Shown here in pieces: positions 5,997-10,809 of a stretch of DNA of 10,809 nucleotides. This DNA is from an uncultured Planctomycetaceae bacterium (lineage in GTDB: Bacteria > Planctomycetota > Planctomycetia > Pirellulales > Thermoguttaceae): NCBI GenBank assembly GCA_947307005.1, contig CAMZHY010000083.1, positions 1 to 10,809 of the forward strand, written 5' to 3'. How positions within the stretch are numbered: position 1 is the stretch's first letter; the number at the start of each line of letters is the position of its first letter. The notes beneath the pieces are model-generated. The model ran no database searches. It saw nothing but the letters and a program-made list of their open reading frames with translations, and was not told the origin of the DNA. Made by a program: the position numbers and the translations under genes.

Positions 5997-7373
5997 ATGA
6001 AACATACCGATATTTACGACGTTCTAAACGACGCGTCTTATCTTAACGCTTCAACAACCGTTTGCGGGTGGGTGAGAACTTCGCGCGACTCTAAAAACGT
6101 GGCGTTTGTCGAGCTGAACGACGGAACGTCCCATAAGCATCTGCAAATTGTCCTTGATAAAGAAAGATTTGCGGATCCGTCGCCCTATCTCAAATTAGGT
6201 TCGTCTCTTCGCGTGGTCGGCGCGGTCGTTCCCTCTCAAGGACGCAACGGCGGCGTCGAAATGACCGCCGAATCGATTGAAGTTCTTGGAGATTGTCCGG
6301 CTGAATATCCATTGCAGAAGAAACGACACACGCTTGAATTTCTTCGGACAATTCCGCACCTTCGACTGCGCACGAACACGTTCAACGCCGTGTTCCGCGT
6401 TCGTTCCGTTCTCGCGTCGGCGATTCATGAATATTTTCAAAAGCGTCGGTTTGTTTACGTTCACACGCCGCTCATCACTGCGAGCGACTGCGAAGGCGCC
6501 GGCGAGATGTTTCGCGTAACGACGCGACCTTGGAACGCGGTCGCGCCCTCCGAAAAAGAGTATTTCGCCGAGGATTTCTTCGGACAGAAGGCGGGCTTAA
6601 GCGTTTCCGGACAACTTGAAGGCGAAATGTGCGCGATGGCGTTCGGTAAGATTTACACGTTTGGTCCGAGTTTCCGCGCCGAGGCGAGCAACACGCCGCG
6701 ACACGTCGCCGAGTTCTGGCACGTAGAGCCGGAAGTCGCGTTCGCCGAGCTTCCCGACGTGATCGAGCTCGTCGAAGACATGATTAAAAACGTCGTTTCC
6801 GCCGCGATAGATCGCTGTCCTACGGAACTGGCGTTTTTCGAGAAAAACTTTGAAAACGGACTTCTCGACAAACTTCACAATCTCGTGTCGGAGAAGTTTG
6901 GCGTCGTGACTTATACGGAAGCAATCGATATTCTTCAGAAGGCGGACGCGAAATTTCAGTATCCCGTCGAGTGGGGCTCCGATCTCCAGACGGAACACGA
7001 ACGCTATCTCTCTGAGATTGTTTATCGGAAACCTGTTTTTGTGACCGATTATCCCAAGCAGATTAAATCCTTCTACATGAAGCAGAACGACGACGGCAAG
7101 ACCGTCGCGGCGACCGACCTTCTTGCGCCGGGCGTTGGCGAGATTATCGGCGGCAGCGAGCGCGAAGCCAACCTCGATAAACTCCTTGCCGCGATGAAGG
7201 AACGGAACATGACGACGGAGGAATATGAGAACTATATCGACCTTCGGCGTTTTGGAAGCGTTCCGCACGGCGGCTTCGGTTTGGGATTTGAACGTCTTAT
7301 CATGTACGTAACGGGCATAGACAATATCCGCGACGCGATTCTTTTCCCGCGCGTAGTGAATAAAATTTTCTGA
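5997..7373 (+). CDS. asnS: Asparaginyl-tRNA synthetase
   Basis: AsnRS charges tRNA-Asn with asparagine in the cytoplasm, using ATP. The 458 residues match the usual bacterial length (about 460). The N-terminal OB-fold anticodon-binding domain covers about 18-98 (VCGWVRTSRD). The class II catalytic core follows: FRAE at 226-229 belongs to motif 2, with WHVEPEVAF (241-249) after it, and motif 3 is GFGLGFERL at 426-434 with Arg433. The motif 3 segment and the final DAILFPR are typical of AsnRS and not AspRS. The frame is open back to 5523, but the chosen ATG begins the OB-fold domain and lies after the promoter; the extra upstream residues have no family likeness and would overlap the divergent gene. 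The Shine-Dalgarno site is weak or absent. An intrinsic terminator follows 30 bases after the stop. Confidence 0.96.
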   Translation: MKHTDIYDVLNDASYLNASTTVCGWVRTSRDSKNVAFVELNDGTSHKHLQIVLDKERFADPSPYLKLGSSLRVVGAVVPSQGRNGGVEMTAESIEVLGDCPAEYPLQKKRHTLEFLRTIPHLRLRTNTFNAVFRVRSVLASAIHEYFQKRRFVYVHTPLITASDCEGAGEMFRVTTRPWNAVAPSEKEYFAEDFFGQKAGLSVSGQLEGEMCAMAFGKIYTFGPSFRAEASNTPRHVAEFWHVEPEVAFAELPDVIELVEDMIKNVVSAAIDRCPTELAFFEKNFENGLLDKLHNLVSEKFGVVTYTEAIDILQKADAKFQYPVEWGSDLQTEHERYLSEIVYRKPVFVTDYPKQIKSFYMKQNDDGKTVAATDLLAPGVGEIIGGSEREANLDKLLAAMKERNMTTEEYENYIDLRRFGSVPHGGFGLGFERLIMYVTGIDNIRDAILFPRVVNKIF

Positions 7374-7403
7374 TCTTTTGATTGAAAAAAGCAAATTCGC
7401 CGT

Positions 7404-7443
7404 AACCGAGATCGCGCGTTTCTCTTTGCGATCTCGGTTTTTT
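7404..7443 (+). terminator. Intrinsic terminator of asnS
   Basis: A perfect 12-bp stem AACCGAGATCGC (7404-7415) / GCGATCTCGGTT (7428-7439) with a 12-base loop is followed by four T, giving six T in a row with the stem end. It separates asnS from the transporter gene. Confidence 0.93.
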
Positions 7444-7476
7444 GCGTCCTTCTTTCGACTTTCTTTGTCTATGATA

Positions 7477-7504
7477 TTGAGACGCGGGTTATTATATAGA
7501 TAAT
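7477..7504 (+). promoter_or_regulatory. Promoter of the sugar porter gene
   Basis: TTGAGA (7477-7482) and GATAAT (7499-7504), each five of six to the sigma70 consensus, are separated by 16 bases, the same spacing as the asnS promoter. Transcription would start near 7511, leaving about 62 bases of leader. Confidence 0.6.
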
Positions 7505-7528
7505 CGTTCGTCGAAGGGTCTGACGTTC

Positions 7529-7570
7529 ATGACGGAGGACCACCGAATTTTAGATCGAGGGAACTTTTGA
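7529..7570 (+). other. Possible 13-codon leader ORF before the transporter
   Basis: ATG at 7529 opens a frame reading MTEDHRILDRGNF and stopping with TGA at 7568-7570, two bases before the transporter ATG at 7573. GAAGGG lies 10 bases before its ATG. Such an arrangement could couple translation of the transporter to this frame. Its short length means chance cannot be excluded. Confidence 0.25.
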
Positions 7571-7572
7571 TT

Positions 7573-9102
7573 ATGGCAAGTGAAAAAGCAACGTCTCTTG
7601 TTATTCGCAGTTCGATAGTCGCGTCGCTCGGCGGTCTGCTTTTTGGTTTTGACACCGCCGTGATTTCCGGGACGACGGAGGCGCTCCGCTCCGTTTTTAA
7701 CCTGAACGATTGGACGCTAGGGCTTACCGTTTCGAGCGCGCTCTTCGGCACTATTCTCGGGGCCGCGACGATTCAGTATCCAACGAATCGTTACGGGCGG
7801 AAGCCGACGCTGATCATGATCGCGGCGCTCTATTTGATCTCGGCGCTTGGAAGCGCGTTTCCATGGAACTGGAGTTCCTTTCTCTTCTTCCGTTTTATCG
7901 GAGGAATTGGGGTCGGCGGCGCGTCTGTCGTTTCGCCCCTCTACACCGCCGAAATTGCGCCTCCGAAACGTCGCGGTTTCCTCGTCGCGTTAACCCAATT
8001 CAATATCGTCTTGGGCATTCTGCTCGCCTATGTCAACAATTTTATCATTGCGGCCTGCAATCTTGGCGACGCGGAATGGCGATGGATGTTCGGAGTCGAG
8101 GCAATTCCCGCGTTTTTATTCCTTGTCGCGCTCTTCGTGAATCCCGAGAGTCCTCGATGGCTCGTCACGAAGAATCGTATCGAAGAAGCGCGCAAACTTT
8201 TCGTCAAACTTGTCGGGTCTGAAGAAGCGGCCGACGAGGAACTCAAAGTCGTCCAACAGGCGATTGACGACGAACGTTCCGTAGGCAAAGAAAGACTCTT
8301 CTGCTGGCGTTATCGCAAACTGATTATGCTGGCGATCTGCATCGCGGCGTTCAACCAACTTTCCGGCATCAACGCGATCCTGTACTATGCGCCAAAGGTC
8401 TTTTTACTGGCGGGCGCAAGCGACGAGATGGCGATGTTTTTCCCGACGATTATCGGTCTTACCAACTTTATCGTGACGATGCTTGCGATCGTCGTTATCG
8501 ACTGGTTTGGACGTAAGACGCTAATGCTAGTCGGCTCAATTGGTTATATCTTGAGTTTAGGACTTGTCGGGACGTTGTTTACCGTTTTCTCCGACGAATT
8601 CAACGCGCAGATCGAGCGTCTTGACAGAGAAGCCGCCGCCGTCGAGGTCGTTGATGAGGAAACTCCGGTTGCGGTCGCCGCCGAGGAGGTTGTTGAAGAA
8701 GAAACGCCCGTTGAGGTCGCCGACGCGTCGGGTGAGGTGGATCCCGTCGTATCCGCGATTCCGAAAATTGGCGTTTTCGGCGTGCTCGTCGGACTGATGG
8801 TCTTTATCGCGTCGCATGGATTTGGTCAAGGAGCGTGCATCTGGGTCTTCCTCAGCGAAATCTTTCCGAACTCTGTTCGAGCGCAAGGTCAGGCTCTGGG
8901 TTGTTTTACGCATTGGATTCTTAACGCATGCGTCTCAGGGCTTTTCCCGCCGCTCCTCGGTCTTATCGGACCGTCGGCGATCTTCTTCATGTTTGCCGGA
9001 TTCATGGTTCTCCAACTTCTTTGGACGATCTTCATCATGCCGGAAACGAAGCAGGTTCCGCTCGAAGAGATGCAGAAGCGTCTTGGAATTGCGAATAAGT
9101 AG
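7573..9102 (+). CDS. Sugar-porter family MFS transporter
   Basis: This inner-membrane protein of 509 residues belongs to the sugar porter family (TC 2.A.1.1), usually proton-sugar symporters, with 12 membrane helices. Family signatures appear in order: GFDTAVISG (25-33), RYGRK (73-77), PESPRWL (191-197), QLSGINAILYYAP (262-274) with the sugar-site pattern, WFGRK (311-315), WVFLSEIFP (424-432) with R436, and PETKQVPLEEM (490-500) at the end of helix 12. The members I know are about 450-480 residues; the excess is an acidic, Val/Pro-rich insert at about 340-397, between helices 9 and 10 and so outside the cytoplasm. ATG at 7573 is preferred (GAGGGA 10 bases upstream); a TTG at 7567 is 4 bases from that site. 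The sugar is not predictable; xylose, arabinose or glucose would all fit. It has its own promoter, unlinked to the opposite-strand hydrolase genes. Confidence 0.93.
   Translation: MASEKATSLVIRSSIVASLGGLLFGFDTAVISGTTEALRSVFNLNDWTLGLTVSSALFGTILGAATIQYPTNRYGRKPTLIMIAALYLISALGSAFPWNWSSFLFFRFIGGIGVGGASVVSPLYTAEIAPPKRRGFLVALTQFNIVLGILLAYVNNFIIAACNLGDAEWRWMFGVEAIPAFLFLVALFVNPESPRWLVTKNRIEEARKLFVKLVGSEEAADEELKVVQQAIDDERSVGKERLFCWRYRKLIMLAICIAAFNQLSGINAILYYAPKVFLLAGASDEMAMFFPTIIGLTNFIVTMLAIVVIDWFGRKTLMLVGSIGYILSLGLVGTLFTVFSDEFNAQIERLDREAAAVEVVDEETPVAVAAEEVVEEETPVEVADASGEVDPVVSAIPKIGVFGVLVGLMVFIASHGFGQGACIWVFLSEIFPNSVRAQGQALGCFTHWILNACVSGLFPPLLGLIGPSAIFFMFAGFMVLQLLWTIFIMPETKQVPLEEMQKRLGIANK
8644..8718 (+). 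repeat. In-frame 42-base repeat in the transporter's acidic insert
   Basis: Codons 358-368 (EVVDEETPVAV) are repeated as 372-382 (EVVEEETPVEV), a period of 14 codons. The DNA copies have diverged at several third positions, so the duplication is not recent or is held by selection at the protein level. Confidence 0.75.
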
Positions 9103-9138
9103 TTTTTTCTTACCAGCGTGCTATCCTCCTTTAACGGG

Positions 9139-9180
9139 CAAAGCGAATCCGTCTGTCGCAATCCGGCAGGATTCGCTTTG
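9139..9180. terminator. Perfect 12-bp hairpin between the transporter and yraN
   Basis: CAAAGCGAATCC (9139-9150) and GGATTCGCTTTG (9169-9180) pair perfectly over an 18-base loop, 36 bases after the transporter stop. The bases that follow (TCGTCTTTCG) are only moderately T-rich, so this may be a weak terminator or an mRNA-stabilising end. The remaining gap to 9286 shows a TTGACG at 9241-9246 with no matching -10 box. Confidence 0.5.
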
Positions 9181-9286
9181 TCGTCTTTCGGGGGACGTAT
9201 GTTCGACAGAAAGCCTGAAGGAACTCATTTCTCATCGTCTTTGACGGTTTCTCGCCAAAGCCGCGTTTTACTAACCGCCCGACGAT

Positions 9287-9979
9287 ATGACAAAATCAGA
9301 ACGTGAAAAAAGACCTCGTCCTGCGTCGGTTTCCGGCGGATATTCCGTCGGGGATACGCGTTGGAGTCGGTTTTTAAACTCGCTGAAGGCGCGAACGATT
9401 CTCTATCTAAAATACCGCGCGCCGAAATATTGGCGCAAGCGTTGGGGCTACCCCGTTCCCCAGAGCGGTCGCTACGAAGATTACGTCGAGAATCTCAAAC
9501 CGGTCGTTCTTCCTAAGGACGTCCTAGGGAGGATGGGGGAACGGCTGGTCTTTGAGCAGGTCGTAACAGACGTCTCACACAGGGTTTTGGCATGTAACGC
9601 CGAGAACTACTATTGCGAACTTGACCTCGTTTTTCTCGACGAAGAGACCAAAGAAATCGTCTTCGTAGAGGTTAAGACGCGTCGCTACGACGGCGTCGAG
9701 TATCGTCCCGAGACGTTTGCAATCGACGCGAAGAGAAAGAAAAAACTCGCGCTGGCGGGTCGGCTATTTAAGGATGAGCGCGGGTACGTCGAGTATCGGG
9801 AACGATTTGACGTCGCCGTTGTAATAGTTCCGAACGACGGGGAACCGACGATTCGATATCACAAAGCGTTCTTTACGTATCTCGAGGCCGTTTCAGGGTA
9901 TCGCGGCGACGATTTCGGAAAATCGCGCGGCGAAAAATACTTGAGAGAGGACGTCCGAGAACGTCGTCGAAAGGAATAA
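9287..9979 (+). CDS. yraN: YraN/UPF0102 nuclease-like protein with long N-terminal extension
   Basis: Residues about 80-195 match the YraN (UPF0102) family, a restriction-endonuclease-like fold found beside DNA-handling genes in many bacteria; its function is not firmly known. Visible signatures are GRMGE (81-85), ELDLVF (111-116), FVEVKTR (126-132), a Lys-rich DAKRKKKL (147-154) and RFDVAVV (173-179). Glu111, Asp113, Glu128 and Lys130 would be the metal-site residues; the usual Gly before the first Glu is Cys110. The protein is 230 residues, against about 120 for typical members: some 80 basic, aromatic residues precede the domain and a 30-residue charged tail follows. The ATG at 9287 has no Shine-Dalgarno site. 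No ATG lies closer to the domain than the extension (only internal Met83), so the long form is likely. A terminator follows. Confidence 0.85.
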   Translation: MTKSEREKRPRPASVSGGYSVGDTRWSRFLNSLKARTILYLKYRAPKYWRKRWGYPVPQSGRYEDYVENLKPVVLPKDVLGRMGERLVFEQVVTDVSHRVLACNAENYYCELDLVFLDEETKEIVFVEVKTRRYDGVEYRPETFAIDAKRKKKLALAGRLFKDERGYVEYRERFDVAVVIVPNDGEPTIRYHKAFFTYLEAVSGYRGDDFGKSRGEKYLREDVRERRRKE

Positions 9980-9988
9980 TTCATTGTT

Positions 9989-10012
9989 AGACGACAGCGT
10001 CGTTTTTCTTTT
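9989..10012 (+). terminator. Intrinsic terminator of yraN
   Basis: AGACGAC (9989-9995) and GTCGTTT (9999-10005) pair over a 3-base loop with one G-T wobble, followed by TTCTTTT. It begins 10 bases after the yraN stop. Confidence 0.65.
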
Positions 10013-10036
10013 GAACGAGATTCCCGCGTCGAAGTG

Positions 10037-10065
10037 TTCAATCGTCGCTTTTGAGTCGCTATAAT
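10037..10065 (+). promoter_or_regulatory. Promoter of the PD40-repeat gene
   Basis: A perfect TATAAT (10060-10065) is preceded at 17 bases by TTCAAT (10037-10042), a weak -35. Transcription would begin near 10072, 54 bases before the ATG. Confidence 0.5.
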
Positions 10066-10125
10066 GATTTAGGTTCGACAGGCGCCTAGCCGTTCTTCTT
10101 GGAAGTTGTTTTAAAAGAGGTTGAT

Positions 10126-10809
10126 ATGACGCGTAGCTTTTGGGGGCGTTTGGCAACGTCGTTCTCCGTCTTTTTTGCGGCGTTTTTTTTCGCAACAATT
10201 CCACTCTTGGCTCAAGACGACGAGAGTTCCGCGTCGCTCGAACTCCTTGATTTTCCGATTCTGTTCTCGAAACAGCACAACTATCAAGGGTTGCATATCT
10301 ACGACGCGTATTATCAGTACCGACCGGGAGGCGGAATTTACGTCCTTGAGAATCCGTCGGCGCCGGAGGAAGAACGCGTCGTTCGCGCCGTTATCGACGC
10401 AAACACGTCCGAGACTCTAGGGGAGGGCGTTTACTCGTCGCCTTCGCTTTCATACGACGCCAAACGGGTAGTTTTTTCCTTTAAAGGCGGGCCGAACGCC
10501 AGTTCCGAATTGTATGAAATTGGGATTGACGGAACCGGACTTCGCAAGATTACCTCTCTTGACGCTTGTTCCAACGAGTATTGCGGGAGCGGCAAGGGAT
10601 GGCACGACGTTCAGCCCGCGTATCTTCCAGACGGTCGGATTATCTTTACGTCGACGCGGTATTCCGGCCTTGTTCCCTGCGCGAACAACGGCGTGGCGAT
10701 TCTTTTTGTCGTTAATGCGGACGGAACAGATCTCCATTCGATTTCCGTGAATAACGTTACGGAGTTTAACCCGAGCGTTCTCGACGACGGGCGCGTTCTC
10801 TTTGGTCGC
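10126..10809 (+). CDS. Secreted PD40/beta-propeller protein, C-terminus beyond the right edge
   Basis: The frame is open for 228 codons from the ATG at 10126 to the window end. GAGG lies 6 bases upstream. Residues 1-29 are a signal peptide with likely cleavage at LLA/QD, so the protein is exported. After a short N-terminal region come WD40-like (PD40) units: SSPSLSYDAKRVVFS (104-118) with LYEIGIDGTGLRKIT (129-143), then QPAYLPDGRIIFTSTR (163-178) with VVNADGTDLHSIS (195-207), and NPSVLDDGRVLFGR (215-228). The repeated 'P-x-DGR-x-x-F' and 'x-DGT-x-L' patterns resemble planctomycete proteins labelled as containing a hydrazine synthase alpha-subunit middle domain. That label reflects shared fold, not hydrazine chemistry. 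Cys148, Cys153 and Cys185 lie near one another in sequence and could form a disulphide outside the cytoplasm. No haem CXXCH motif is present in the visible part. Function is unknown. Confidence 0.83.
   Translation, partial: MTRSFWGRLATSFSVFFAAFFFATIPLLAQDDESSASLELLDFPILFSKQHNYQGLHIYDAYYQYRPGGGIYVLENPSAPEEERVVRAVIDANTSETLGEGVYSSPSLSYDAKRVVFSFKGGPNASSELYEIGIDGTGLRKITSLDACSNEYCGSGKGWHDVQPAYLPDGRIIFTSTRYSGLVPCANNGVAILFVVNADGTDLHSISVNNVTEFNPSVLDDGRVLFGR

Noticed and set aside
5942..6043. Short frame starting at ATG 5942 and overlapping the asnS start out of frame
   Set aside because: A GGGAA-like site precedes it, but the frame overlaps asnS deeply and its product looks like a random translation; more likely chance.
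6597..7394. 265-codon open frame on the minus strand opposite asnS
   Set aside because: It is antisense to a certain asnS gene, spans its terminator-side region and has no family likeness. Biased codon use on the sense strand leaves few stops on the other strand.
9241..9271. TTGACG at 9241-9246 as a -35 box for yraN
   Set aside because: No -10-like sequence lies at 16-18 bases; TTTTAC and TACTAA occur only at longer spacing.
10126..10809. Reading the right-edge gene as evidence of hydrazine metabolism or anammox
   Set aside because: Only a propeller-type repeat is shared; no haem motif or other anammox gene is seen.

Overview
The window reads as bacterial chromosome of moderate GC content with very frequent GACG/CGTC words. 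Planctomycetes fit best, possibly a Pirellulales/Thermoguttaceae-like lineage. The reasons are indirect: a secreted PD40/beta-propeller protein at the right edge of a style common in that phylum, a secreted protein at the left edge that resembles planctomycete-specific families, mixed use of Shine-Dalgarno sites, and several exported proteins encoded close together. No rRNA, tRNA, CRISPR array, insertion sequence or phage gene was seen.

Left half (1-5539), all on the minus strand. In transcription order: a fucose/arabinose-isomerase-fold enzyme (4112-5539), two tandem GH39-like glycoside hydrolase paralogs (2548-3990, then 999-2414), and an unrecognised secreted protein running off the left edge (1-936, GTG start). 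A perfect -10 box at 5642-5647 precedes the isomerase-like gene and lies downstream of the longest possible ORF start, which supports the shorter start at 5539. A hairpin with a T-run after the first hydrolase suggests that the two paralogs are partly uncoupled in transcription.

Right half (5863-10809), all on the plus strand. Asparaginyl-tRNA synthetase (5997-7373) has a near-consensus promoter, a leader of about 100 bases and a strong intrinsic terminator. It is followed by a sugar-porter MFS transporter with an unusual acidic extracytoplasmic insert (7573-9102), a YraN/UPF0102 nuclease-like protein with a long extra N-terminus (9287-9979), and the start of a secreted PD40-repeat protein (10126 to the right edge). 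Promoters and terminators between them indicate mostly separate transcription units.

Working together: the exported hydrolases, the isomerase-like enzyme and the sugar porter are consistent with taking up and processing a plant- or glycosaminoglycan-type sugar: cleavage outside the cytoplasm, import by proton symport, then isomerisation. This is inference from neighbourhood; asnS, yraN and the PD40 gene have no obvious part in it. The points most worth checking are the divergence between the two hydrolase paralogs (a stop-codon loss, a changed export signal, a rewritten active-site-side loop and lower GC) and the unassigned substrate of the isomerase-like enzyme.
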